DNA of 64,000 nucleotides from Streptomyces sp. 35G-GA-8. GTDB taxonomy: Bacteria > Actinomycetota > Actinomycetes > Streptomycetales > Streptomycetaceae. The stretch covers positions 43,937 to 107,936 of the forward strand of contig NZ_JAMHJQ010000019.1 in the NCBI RefSeq assembly GCF_023534745.1, read 5' to 3'. The position numbers were made by a program, and so were the translations under genes. Positions 56,093 through 64,000 of the stretch are shown here, piece by piece. Numbering within the stretch: the stretch's first letter is position 1; the number at the start of each line of letters is the position of its first letter. The notes below the pieces were generated by a model, which had not been told where the DNA came from, made no database searches, and saw only the letters and a program-made list of their open reading frames with translations.

Positions 56093-57253
56093 ATGCGGGA
56101 GCCGGTCGAGCTCAGGCGTCAGCGGATCCTGGCGGTGGTGCGGTCGCGGGGCGCGGTCAAGGTGAGCGTGCTCGCCGCGGAGCTGGATGTCTCGGTGGTC
56201 ACGGTCCGGCGGGACGTCGAGGAGCTGGCCCGCGCGGGGAGGCTACGACGCGGGCACGGCGTGGCCCGCCCGGTGGTGAGGGCCGTCGAGGAGGTCACGG
56301 TCCCGGCGGCGCGGGCCGAGGAACCGGGGCGGGACGGCGGTCCGGTCGCGCTGGTGGTGCCGGAGCGGCATTCGTATCTGTACGAGGCGGCCTATGGCGC
56401 CAGGCCCGTGCTGGAGGAGGCCGGGATGCGGATCGCCCTGCATATCGCGCCGCAGGCGCCCGGCGCCGAACGGCCCCTGGTCGAAGCGGCGCTGGCGGCC
56501 GGCGCGCGGGGGCTGCTGATCGCCCCGAGGTGGCGCGGCGCGGTCTCGGAGGCGGCGGATTACGGCTGGCTGTCCGAGGTGGCGGTGCCGACCGTGCTGA
56601 TGGAGCGGCGGCCCCGGCCCGGCAGCGCGCTGCACGCCCTGGACTCGGTCTGTTCCGATCACTGGTACGGGACATATCTCGCGGTCGATCATCTGGTCGC
56701 GCTGGGCCACCGCCGGATCGTGCTGGCCGCCCGTGACGACAGCCCCACGGCGCGCTCCGTACGTCACGCCTTCGCCGAGATCGCCGCCGCCCGGCCCGAG
56801 GTGGAGGACTGGTCGGTGGTGCTCAGCTCGCCGGACGCGGTGCCGGGTCCTGAGGACGACGAGGCCGGGCTCGGCGGCGCTCCGCGTGACCGTACCCCTC
56901 TCGATCTCGCCGCGCTGCTGGCCGAACGCCGGGCCACGGCCGCCGTGCTGCACGGCGACGTGGACGCGCTGATGCTGGTGCAGCGGCTCACGGAGCAGGG
57001 GGTGCGGGTGCCGCGCGACTGCTCGGTCGTGGCGTACGACGACGTGGTCGCGGCGCTGGGCAGCACCCCGCTGACGGCGGTGTCGCCGCCGAAGGCGGAG
57101 GTCGGACGGGCCGCGGCCGAGTTGCTGCTGCACCGGCTGGCCCGGCCGCTCGGCGCCGCCGGCCCGGTACGCAGGATCGAGCTGCTGCCCACGCTGAAGG
57201 TACGCGGTTCGACGCAGCCGCCGGCGTCCCCGCCAACCCCCGGAGAAGACTGA
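56093..57253 (+). CDS. Sugar operon regulator: DeoR-type DNA-binding head with LacI-type sensor
   Basis: 386 residues. Residues 5-55 are a DeoR helix-turn-helix (RRQRILAVVRSRGAVKVSVLAAELDVSVVTVRRDVEELARAGRLRRGHG). From about 80 on, the protein is a periplasmic-binding-protein-like sensor of the LacI/GalR type (VALVVPERHSYLYEAAYGARPVLEEAGMRIAL, VPTVLMERRP, VDHLVALGHRRIVLAARDD, LTAVSPPKAEVGRAAAELLLHRL). The combination is typical of some Streptomyces sugar regulators but unusual elsewhere. It precedes the sugar ABC operon on the same strand by 101 bp, so it probably binds the imported sugar and controls it. AT-rich direct repeats of the form CGAAACATTCAAACGAA (56041-56057) are a candidate operator. 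Confidence 0.88.
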   Translation: MREPVELRRQRILAVVRSRGAVKVSVLAAELDVSVVTVRRDVEELARAGRLRRGHGVARPVVRAVEEVTVPAARAEEPGRDGGPVALVVPERHSYLYEAAYGARPVLEEAGMRIALHIAPQAPGAERPLVEAALAAGARGLLIAPRWRGAVSEAADYGWLSEVAVPTVLMERRPRPGSALHALDSVCSDHWYGTYLAVDHLVALGHRRIVLAARDDSPTARSVRHAFAEIAAARPEVEDWSVVLSSPDAVPGPEDDEAGLGGAPRDRTPLDLAALLAERRATAAVLHGDVDALMLVQRLTEQGVRVPRDCSVVAYDDVVAALGSTPLTAVSPPKAEVGRAAAELLLHRLARPLGAAGPVRRIELLPTLKVRGSTQPPASPPTPGED

Positions 57254-57354
57254 GCGTTTGACCGCTTTGATTTTCTTCTGAGCGATCTATTGACCCCTTC
57301 CGATCAGCCGATCAGGATTCCCCGTGTCTCATACCGGAGCCGCGGGAGGCGCCC

Positions 57355-58704
57355 ATGCCTGGTCGACAGAGCCGTCGATCCGTGCTCGCCACGATCGCCG
57401 CGCTGCCCCTGACAGGTGCGCTCAGCGCCTGCACCGGGGGCGGCGGGGAGTCAGAGTCGGGCAGCGCGAGCAAGATCAGCAGCAGGAAAGCCACACGCGT
57501 CACCTTCTGGTCCGCCCTGCGCGGCAGCCAGGAAGTGGTGGACGCGTTCAACCGGAGCCACGACCGCGTCCACGTCGACTTCCAGCAGATACCCTCCGGA
57601 GCCCAGGGCGGTTACGCGAAGCTCAGCAACGCCGCCCGCGCGGGCAACGCGCCGGACATCGCCACCATCGAATATCCCCAGGTGCCCGGCTTCGCCATCG
57701 ACGGGGTCGCCCGTGACATCACGGACCTGGTCAGCGACGGACTGCGCGCCAAGCTGCTGCCACAGGCGCTCGGCCTGACCACCTTCGAGAAGCGTGTCTT
57801 CAGTCTGCCGCTCGACATCGAGCCGATGGTGATGCACTACCGCACCGACCTCTTCCGGGAGTACGGCCTCGAAGTACCCCGCACCTGGGACGAGTTCGAG
57901 GCCGTGGCCAGGACGGTACGGAGCAAGGCCCCCGACCGGCGGCTCGCGCTCTTCGCCACCGACGGCGCCCCGCAGCTCGCCGCGTTCGCCTGGCAGGCGG
58001 GCGCCCAGTGGTTCGACACCGCGGGCGGTGCCTGGAACGTCTCGCTCGGCGACGCGCCGACCCGCCGTGTCGCGGCGTACTGGCAGCGGCTGATCGACCG
58101 GGACCTGGTCTTCATGAACGCGGTGGAGAGCCGGCAGAGCGACGCCCAGATCGGCAACGGCAAGGTCCTGGTCCGGCTCAGCGGCGCCTGGGACGCCGGG
58201 GCGCAGATGAACGCCCGGCCGGGCCAGAAGGGCCGGTGGGCCATCGCGCCGCTCCCCCAGTGGGACCCGGCCAGGCCCGGCGTGGGCACCCATGGCGGCT
58301 CCACCTTCGCGGTCACCAAGGACAGCAAGCACCCCGAGGCCGCCATGGAGTTCATCGAGTGGCAGATCTCGCACCCCGACGCGCTGCGCGCCCGGCTCTC
58401 CAGCGGCACCAGCAGCCAGTATCCGGCGGCGCCGGGCCTCGTCGCCGTGGGCCGCGAGGCGTTCGACCGCTCCTACTACAGCGGCCAGGACATCTACCGC
58501 TTCTTCGAGGAAGAGGCGCGCAAGATCCGGGACGGCTGGATCTGGGGACCGCGGATGACGGCCACGATGAAGGTCATGCAGGACGGTTTCGCCCGGGTGA
58601 GCGGCGGCCAGGGCTCGCTGATCGAGGCCGTGCGCGCGGCCCAGAAGGGCACCATGCCGGATCTGAAGGCGCTGGGGCTGACCACCACCGAGCGCGGCAG
58701 CTGA
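57355..58704 (+). CDS. Sugar ABC transporter substrate-binding lipoprotein
   Basis: 449 residues from the ATG at 57355 (GGGAGG upstream). A twin-arginine-like lipoprotein signal (SRRSVLATIAALPLTGALSAC) ends in a lipobox Cys followed by a Gly/Ser linker. The mature part is a cluster-1 type solute-binding protein: VTFWSALRGSQEVVDAFNRSH, YAKLSNAARAGNAPDIATIEYPQVPGFA, LPLDIEPMVMHYRTDLFREYGLEVPRTWDEFE, GGSTFAVTKDSKHPEAAMEFIEW. It captures a sugar or oligosaccharide for the two downstream permeases. No ATPase gene is present; a shared MsiK-type ATPase is usual in Streptomyces. Confidence 0.95.
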   Translation: MPGRQSRRSVLATIAALPLTGALSACTGGGGESESGSASKISSRKATRVTFWSALRGSQEVVDAFNRSHDRVHVDFQQIPSGAQGGYAKLSNAARAGNAPDIATIEYPQVPGFAIDGVARDITDLVSDGLRAKLLPQALGLTTFEKRVFSLPLDIEPMVMHYRTDLFREYGLEVPRTWDEFEAVARTVRSKAPDRRLALFATDGAPQLAAFAWQAGAQWFDTAGGAWNVSLGDAPTRRVAAYWQRLIDRDLVFMNAVESRQSDAQIGNGKVLVRLSGAWDAGAQMNARPGQKGRWAIAPLPQWDPARPGVGTHGGSTFAVTKDSKHPEAAMEFIEWQISHPDALRARLSSGTSSQYPAAPGLVAVGREAFDRSYYSGQDIYRFFEEEARKIRDGWIWGPRMTATMKVMQDGFARVSGGQGSLIEAVRAAQKGTMPDLKALGLTTTERGS

Positions 58705-58747
58705 CGCGCGTCCCCCGTTCCGGCAGCAGAAAGGCAGGTGACACCCC

Positions 58748-59739
58748 ATGAGCAACCCCATCAGCACCCCCATGAGCACCCCCGTCGGCAAGCCCCTGGC
58801 CGGCCCCACCGCAAGGTCCGCGCGCGGCGGCCGGAAGTCCGCCAGACGCCGTGAACTCGGCGCCGCCGGCGTCCTGATGACCCCCTTCTTCGTCCTTCTG
58901 GTGACGGTCTTCCTGATCCCCGTCGCGACAGCCGTGTGGCTGAGCTTCTTCAGCGACGACCAGCCGGGGCTGGGATTCGGTCCGGAGCGCACGGTCTTCG
59001 CCGGGCCGCGCAGCTACATCGCGGTCCTCACCGACCCGACCTTCCTCGGCGGACTCGGCACCGTCGTCCTGTACTGCGTGGTCTACATCCCCGTGCTGGT
59101 GATCGGCGCGCTGGCGCTGGCCCTGCTGCTGGACTCCGGGGTGGCACGCCTGCGGTCTGGGCCCAGCTCGGACTGTTCCTGCCGCACGCCGTGCCCGGCA
59201 TCATCGCCGCCCTCATCTGGCTGTATCTGTACACACCCGGCATCAGTCCGGTGATCGAACTGCTCGGCAGGGCCGACATCACCATCGACTTCCTCGGTGT
59301 GCACACCGTGCTGCCGTCGATCGTGAATATCGCGCTGTGGAGCAATCTCGGCTACAACATGGTCGTCTTCTACGCCGCCCTCCAGGCCGTACCGCGCGAG
59401 GTCATCGAGGCGTCGGTCGTCGACGGAGCGGGGCCGGTGCGTACCGCCCTCCAGGTCAAGACGCCGCTGGTGCGCTCGTCGATCGTGATGGTCGCGATGT
59501 TCACCCTGATCTTCGCTCTTCAGCTCTTCACCGAACCCATGCTGCTCAGCCAGTCCACCCCGATGATCAGCTCGCGCTTCTCGCCCAGCATGTACATCTA
59601 CGACGCGGCGTTCACCCGTAACAACTACGGCCTGGCGGCCGCCGCCTCCGTCGTTCTGCTGCTCTGCACGATCGCCCTCTCCTACGGCGTGACCCGCTGG
59701 ACCAACCGCGCCAACGCCCAAGAGGAGGCCGCCCGATGA
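58748..59739 (+). pseudogene. Sugar ABC transporter permease (MalF type), frameshifted
   Basis: The frame from the ATG at 58748 encodes the first membrane helices (MTPFFVLLVTVFLIPVATAVWLSF, GTVVLYCVVYIPVLVIGALALALLL) up to about 59153. The rest of a normal permease (VWAQLGLFLPHAVPGIIAALIWLY, EASVVDGAGPVRTALQVKTPLV with the EAA-type loop, and further helices) is in the next frame, ending at 59739. A single missing G near 59153-59155 (CGG where CGGG would restore the frame) explains this. The expected full protein is about 330 residues, and both halves match MalF-like permeases well. It could be a real inactivating deletion or an assembly error; see findings. Confidence 0.88.
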
Positions 59740-60626
59740 GCGCGACCGCCACCACCGGCACCACCATCACCCGCACCGGCGCCTCGCGGCGCCCGCGTCT
59801 GCTCGGCCGCTCGGTCGTCAATCTGGTCGTGGGCATCTCGGTGCTCTACACACTGCTGCCGGTGCTCTGGCTGGTACTGGCCGCCGCCAAGAGCCGCGAC
59901 GCGCTGTTCAGCAGCGATCTGCTGTCGCTGAGCGACTTCTCCTTCCTGCGCAACCTCAAGGACCTGTTCGCGATGGACGGCGGGCTGTACAGCCGGTGGT
60001 ACGGAAACAGCCTGCTGTACGCGGTCGTCGGCGCCGCGCTCGGCGCGCTGATCTCCATCGCCTGCGGCTACGCGTTCGACAAGTACCGGTTCCGCCACAA
60101 GGAGAAGCTGTTCGGTCTGGTCCTCGCGGCGGTGATGGTGCCACAGACCGTGCTCGCGCTGCCCCTCTATCTGATGGCATCGGGCACCGGTCTGGTGAAC
60201 ACCTTCTGGTCGGTCTTCATCCCCGTGCTCTTCAACCCCTTCGGTGTCTATCTGGGCCGGATCTTCAGCCAGGGTTATGTGCCCGACGAGGTCCTCGAAG
60301 CGGCGCGGGTGGACGGCGCCGGTGAACTGACGACCTATCTACGGGTCGCCCTGCGGATGCTCGGCCCCGGCCTCGTCACCGTCTTCCTCTTCCAGCTCAC
60401 CGCGATCTGGAACAATTTCTTCCTGCCCATGGTGATGCTCTCCGACCAGGACCTCTATCCGGTGAGCCTCGGCCTCTACACCTGGAACAGCTCCGCCTCC
60501 GTCTCCCCGGAGTACTACCCCGTGGTGATCATGGGGTCGCTGCTCGCGGTCCTTCCGCTGATCCTCGCCTTCGCACTGCTCCAGCGCTTCTGGCGGTCGG
60601 GCCTCACCGCCGGCGCCGTCAAGTAA
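59736..60626 (+). CDS. Sugar ABC transporter permease (MalG type)
   Basis: 296 residues with six predicted membrane helices and the cytoplasmic EAA motif EAARVDGAGELTTYLRVALRMLGPGL that contacts the ATPase. The ATG overlaps the stop of the preceding permease frame (ATGA). Partner of the upstream permease and lipoprotein. Confidence 0.95.
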   Translation: MSATATTGTTITRTGASRRPRLLGRSVVNLVVGISVLYTLLPVLWLVLAAAKSRDALFSSDLLSLSDFSFLRNLKDLFAMDGGLYSRWYGNSLLYAVVGAALGALISIACGYAFDKYRFRHKEKLFGLVLAAVMVPQTVLALPLYLMASGTGLVNTFWSVFIPVLFNPFGVYLGRIFSQGYVPDEVLEAARVDGAGELTTYLRVALRMLGPGLVTVFLFQLTAIWNNFFLPMVMLSDQDLYPVSLGLYTWNSSASVSPEYYPVVIMGSLLAVLPLILAFALLQRFWRSGLTAGAVK

Positions 60627-60670
60627 CCGGCCGGGCCCACCCGCCGCCGTTCCCCCGTACCAGGAGAGAG

Positions 60671-61693
60671 ATGCCCACCGCACCGACCGTACGTCACCGT
60701 CCGCGCGCCGCCCTCGCCATGAAACCGGATGCCGCCGCCTCGGTCCTCGGACCCGAGAGCCTGGCCGCCCTCGGCACGGTCTGCGATCTGACACCACCGC
60801 CCGTACTCGACGACTTCACCACCGACCGGGCCCGCGCCACGCTCGCGGATGTGGAGATCCTCGTCACCGGCTGGGGCTGCCCGCCCCTCGACGGGGCCGT
60901 ACTGGATCTGGCGCCCCGGCTGCGCGCGGTCGCCCATACGGCGGGGACCGTCCGCGGCCATATCACCGAGGCCTGCTGGGAGCGGGGCATCGAGGTGTCC
61001 TCGGCCGCCGCCGCCAACGCCCTGCCGGTGGCGGAGTACACCGTCGCGATGATCCTGCTCTCCGGGAAGCGCGCGCTGGAACGGGCCCGTGACTACCGCG
61101 CCACGCGCGATCGCGACGACTGGCTGAGCATGGACGTGGGCAACTACCGCCGCACCGTGGGCATTCTGTCCGCCTCACTGATCGGCCGGCGCGTCATCGA
61201 ACTGCTGCGGCCCTACGACTTCCGGGTGCTGCTGCACGATCCCTATGTCTCCGACGAGGAGGCGGCGGCGCTCGGCGTCCGGCCGGTCGGACTCGGCGAA
61301 CTGTTCTCGGGCAGTGACACCGTGAGCGTCCACACCCCCCTGCTGCCCGCCACCCGGGGGCTGGTCAGCCGGGAACTGCTCACCTCCATGCGCCAGGACA
61401 GTGTGCTCATCAACACCGCGCGCGGCGCCGTCGTCGACCAGGACGCCCTCACCGATGTCCTCGAACAGGGCCGGATCCGGGCCGTCCTCGATGTCACGGA
61501 GCCGGAGTCGCTGCCACCGGACCATCCGCTGTGGTCCTGTGAGAACGCGCTGATCACCCCGCATCTCGCCGGTTCGCAGGGCAATGAGACACGACGGCTG
61601 GCGGATCTGGCGGTCGGCGAGGTCGAACGCTGGGCCGCGGGCGACGGCTTCGCCCATCCCGTACGACGCGAAAGGCTGGCGTTCCTCGCATGA
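60671..61693 (+). CDS. D-isomer specific 2-hydroxyacid dehydrogenase
   Basis: 340 residues; AGGAGAG precedes the ATG. The catalytic triad of the family is visible: Arg in NTARGAVVDQDAL, Glu in LDVTEPESLPPDHPLW and His in ITPHLAGS. The NAD-binding loop reads VGILSASLIGRRVIELL, with Ser-Ala-Ser in place of the usual GxGxxG glycines, a variant seen in some family members. In a sugar-uptake operon it probably reduces or oxidises a sugar-acid intermediate. It sits 44 nt after the second permease and overlaps the DUF2264 gene. Confidence 0.9.
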   Translation: MPTAPTVRHRPRAALAMKPDAAASVLGPESLAALGTVCDLTPPPVLDDFTTDRARATLADVEILVTGWGCPPLDGAVLDLAPRLRAVAHTAGTVRGHITEACWERGIEVSSAAAANALPVAEYTVAMILLSGKRALERARDYRATRDRDDWLSMDVGNYRRTVGILSASLIGRRVIELLRPYDFRVLLHDPYVSDEEAAALGVRPVGLGELFSGSDTVSVHTPLLPATRGLVSRELLTSMRQDSVLINTARGAVVDQDALTDVLEQGRIRAVLDVTEPESLPPDHPLWSCENALITPHLAGSQGNETRRLADLAVGEVERWAAGDGFAHPVRRERLAFLA

Positions 61694-63633
61694 GCTCACC
61701 CCTCGTACCGTCCATGCCCGCACGGCCCGCGTTCGCACTCCCCGCCGAGGACCGGACGCTGAGCCCGTACACCGGTTACACCCGCGCGCACTGGGAAGCC
61801 GCGGCCGACGGACTGCTGCGGGCCGCCTGGCAGTGGGCCACCCCCGGCCGCGCGCTGCTCGATCTGCCGGGACGGCCCTCCCGCTCGGGTGTACGGTCCG
61901 ATGGTCTGGAGGGCTACGCCCGTACGTTCCTCGCCGCCGCGTTCCGGGTGGCGGGCGCGGGGGGCGAGGATCCGCACGGCTGGCTCGACCGGTACGCGGA
62001 CGGGCTCGCGGCCGGCACCCGTACCCCGGGACGGGACGACACCGAGTCCTGGCCGCTGATCCTCGATCACCATGTCCAGGGCCAGCCCATGGTCGAGTCG
62101 GCGTCCGTGGCCCTCGGGCTGCGGCTGACCAGGGCCTGGCTCTGGGACAGGCTGGAGTCGGGGGTACGGGACCGTGCCGAGGAGTGGCTGCGCGGCGCCC
62201 TGCGGCACACCCCGGCGCCCAACAACTGGTATCTGTTCCCCTATTCGGTGGCCGGTTTCCTGGAGTCGGTGGGGCGCGGCGACGCGGAGACGGCACGCGC
62301 GCGGGAGCGGGCGCGTGACCTGATGGAGGGGTGGTACCGCGGAGAGGGCTGGTACTCCGACGGCGACGGCCGGGCCTTCGACCACTACAACGGCTGGGCC
62401 CTGCACCTCTATCCGGTGCTGGACACGCTGCTGGCCGGTGACACGGAGGGATCCGGCGCGGAGGCGTCCTCGGCCCCGCCGTACGGCGACCGGTTGCGCG
62501 AGCATCTGAAGGGCTTCTCCCTGCTGTTCGGCGCCGACGGGGCGCCGATCCACTTCGGCCGCTCGCTGACCTACCGGTTCGCGGCAAGCGCCGCGGTCGC
62601 CCTGGGGGCCGTCACCGGTCACACGCCGCTCGCCCCGGGCGTCTCGCGGCGGCTGGTCAACGGTTCACTGCGTTACTTCCTCGACCGCGGGGCGACCGGT
62701 AGGGACGGGCTGCTCAGCCTCGGCTGGCACGGTCCGCACGAGGCGACGCTCCAGTCCTACTCCGGTCCCGCCTCGCCGTACTGGGCGTCCAAGGCGTTCG
62801 TCGCGCTGCTCGCCCCTCAGGGCCATCCGCTGTGGACGGCCACCGAGGCAGCGGCGCCCAGCGAGGGACCCGACCGGGTGCTCGCCCTCGCCGCGCCGGG
62901 GCTGCTGGTGCACTCCACCCGGGCGGACGGGATCGTACGGCTGCACAACCACGGCAGCGACCACATCCGGCCGCACGAGGGCGAGTCGGGGGCGGCGGAC
63001 GATCCGCTCTACAGCCGGCAGTCCTACTCCACCCGTACCGGACCGACGTCGGCGGCGAACGTCCCGGACAACCAACTGGTGGTGGAGATCGGGGGGGCCG
63101 CCGGCGGGCGGCGCCGGATCCGGCCGCTCGGCGCGGGGAACGGTGACGGATGGGGCTGGGCCGCCTCCGCCCATCTGCCCGTCTTCACCTCGGGCGCGCC
63201 CATGGTGCCCGGACTGCGGGTGGAGAGCGTCAGCGTGGTACGAGGCCGGTACGAACTGCGCGCGCACCGGGTACTCGGCGCGCCGCCCGGGGCGCGCGTA
63301 CGGCAGACGGGCTGGGCGACCGGCCCCGGGGAGACCGTACGCTCCGCTCTGCACGCTCTGCACGGCTGGGGGACGCGGGACGAGGTCCGCGCCCCGCAGG
63401 GTACGGCGTACACCCGCTGGGCGGTCGTGCCCCGGCTGACCGGGGAAGCGGAGGGCACGGCGTTCTTCGTGGCTCTCGCCTCGCTCACCGCCGAGCCCGG
63501 CGCGGCGCCGTTGTCCGAGGCGGTGAGCGCGGTGACGGTGGCCGCGGATACGGGAACGGTCGAGGTGAGGTGGACGGACGACGGGTCGCGCACGCGGATC
63601 GCCTTCGACCCGCTGACGGTCGGGCATGGCTAG
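61690..63633 (+). CDS. DUF2264 family protein, probable carbohydrate-active enzyme
   Basis: 647 residues, starting as ATGA within the dehydrogenase stop. The N-terminal half is an (alpha/alpha)-barrel-like region of Trp-rich helices (YTRAHWEAAADGLLRAAWQWA, ESASVALGLRLTRAWLWDRL, PAPNNWYLFPYSVAGFLESVGRGD, GWYSDGDGRAFDHYNGWALHLYPVLD) characteristic of DUF2264, and the C-terminal half is beta-rich. Members lie in polysaccharide or glycoside loci. With the ABC importer and dehydrogenase, it most likely handles the imported glycoside in the cytoplasm, as no signal peptide is present. The TAG stop codon is the first three bases of the inverted-repeat element at 63631, so the original C-terminus may have been longer. 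Confidence 0.88.
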   Translation: MSSPLVPSMPARPAFALPAEDRTLSPYTGYTRAHWEAAADGLLRAAWQWATPGRALLDLPGRPSRSGVRSDGLEGYARTFLAAAFRVAGAGGEDPHGWLDRYADGLAAGTRTPGRDDTESWPLILDHHVQGQPMVESASVALGLRLTRAWLWDRLESGVRDRAEEWLRGALRHTPAPNNWYLFPYSVAGFLESVGRGDAETARARERARDLMEGWYRGEGWYSDGDGRAFDHYNGWALHLYPVLDTLLAGDTEGSGAEASSAPPYGDRLREHLKGFSLLFGADGAPIHFGRSLTYRFAASAAVALGAVTGHTPLAPGVSRRLVNGSLRYFLDRGATGRDGLLSLGWHGPHEATLQSYSGPASPYWASKAFVALLAPQGHPLWTATEAAAPSEGPDRVLALAAPGLLVHSTRADGIVRLHNHGSDHIRPHEGESGAADDPLYSRQSYSTRTGPTSAANVPDNQLVVEIGGAAGGRRRIRPLGAGNGDGWGWAASAHLPVFTSGAPMVPGLRVESVSVVRGRYELRAHRVLGAPPGARVRQTGWATGPGETVRSALHALHGWGTRDEVRAPQGTAYTRWAVVPRLTGEAEGTAFFVALASLTAEPGAAPLSEAVSAVTVAADTGTVEVRWTDDGSRTRIAFDPLTVGHG

Positions 63634-63864
63634 GGCGTGTATCGAAAGTAGCGCCGTCCGCCCGCAGGGCGGGGCTCGCGGCGTCCGGTGCACTACGTTC
63701 GCTGCGCTCTCTCTCTCGGCGCCTTGACTCTCCTTCGGATGCCGAGCGGCGATCGCAAGGCGGAGGATCGTCCTCGTAGCGGAGCTACTTGGACGACTCC
63801 GACAACGCAGCGAGCGTGCGTGCCGGGCGTCGCGAGCCAGGCGGGACTTTCGATACACGCCCTA
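63631..63864. mobile_element. MITE-like element with 19-bp perfect terminal inverted repeats
   Basis: TAGGGCGTGTATCGAAAGT at 63631-63649 is exactly inverted at 63846-63864, and the inner sequence continues as an imperfect inverted repeat (for example GGCTCGCGGCGTCCGG against GGCTCGCGACGCCCGG in the inverse). It is 234 bp long and has no coding potential. The ends carry TA, as expected if it targets TA like IS630/mariner relatives; with the flanking C and G each end reads CTAG. Similar short repeats are scattered in Streptomyces genomes, a point recalled rather than tested here. Confidence 0.8.
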
Positions 63865-63919
63865 GGGAGCCCGGTATCCGGCCGGGGCTGCCGGGTCATA
63901 CAGGGCTCCTCGTGAGGTG

Positions 63920-64000
63920 CTACTTCCGGTTCAGATAGGCGAGGCCCGGATGCACACGCGTATAGCCGTCCACGAGACGGCGGGCCACGGTCACGGAATC
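63920..64000 (-). CDS. C-terminal fragment of an unidentified protein (5' part outside window)
   Basis: Only 26 residues and the TAG stop are in the window, ending ARRLVDGYTRVHPGLAYLNRK. The frame is open to the edge with normal high-GC third positions. Too short to assign. Confidence 0.5.
   Translation of the reverse strand, partial: DSVTVARRLVDGYTRVHPGLAYLNRK

Noticed and set aside
58936-59254. Reading the split permease as two separate overlapping genes
   Set aside because: Neither half is a complete permease, the second has no good start near the junction, and joining them gives one normal family member.

Overview
The window is high-GC DNA (roughly 70% or more) with strong GC3 bias, GTG starts, 4-bp ATGA/GTGA gene overlaps and many TetR/GntR/MarR/Lrp regulators. 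Together with a large NRPS cluster, a CHAT/TPR protein and rare TTA codons this points to a Streptomyces-like actinomycete chromosome. No tRNA, rRNA, CRISPR array or replication origin was seen.

Layout. 1-2198: end of a Tat-exported phosphodiesterase/phosphatase gene, a rhodanese and a divergent Lrp/AsnC regulator, and a small lipoprotein. 2248-7536: a putative signalling or conflict locus, with two small genes divergent from a 1285-residue TPR-CHAT protease-like protein. 7533-9100: class I glutamine amidotransferase and membrane-anchored M23 peptidase. 9230-38481 (minus strand): one continuous 29-kb biosynthetic operon. 38856-39551: a TetR gene just upstream of it. 39719-44045: GntR regulator, ADP-ribosylglycohydrolase, NCS1 permease and PfkB kinase (nucleoside/base salvage type). 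44070-49464: RNase H, quinone oxidoreductase, ohrR/ohr peroxide pair, DUF3089 lipase-like protein, LLM oxidoreductase. 49684-54459: TetR, GlpD-like, alkyl-DHAP-synthase-like FAD enzyme and diacylglycerol kinase, a likely ether-lipid or glycerolipid locus. 54750-55886: secreted PQQ-type sugar dehydrogenase. 56093-63633: a DeoR/LacI-hybrid regulator, sugar ABC transporter (one permease frameshifted), a 2-hydroxyacid dehydrogenase and a DUF2264 protein. 63631-63864: a MITE-like inverted repeat. 63920-64000: the end of another minus-strand gene.

The biosynthetic operon reads, in transcription order: KAS III-like enzyme, free ACP, acyl-CoA dehydrogenase, FkbH-like glyceryl transferase, A-T didomain, KS-(dead AT)-T-C-(dead C), 3-hydroxyacyl-CoA dehydrogenase, (dead C)-A-T-E-C-TE, C-A(Thr)-T-C-A(Val-like)-T-E-C, MbtH. 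FkbH, ACP, acyl-CoA dehydrogenase and hydroxyacyl dehydrogenase form the complete known set for hydroxymalonyl-ACP. The KS protein carries only a shortened, catalytically broken AT. The NRPS proteins have an odd layout: two successive proteins meet through condensation domains whose catalytic His is lost, and two condensation domains have no carrier protein after them, one of them sitting directly before the TE. I did not recognise a matching known pathway. This operon is the strongest candidate for new chemistry.

Two TTA codons were found in the recognised genes, one in the CHAT gene and one in the hydroxyacyl dehydrogenase gene, suggesting bldA-type developmental control of both systems.
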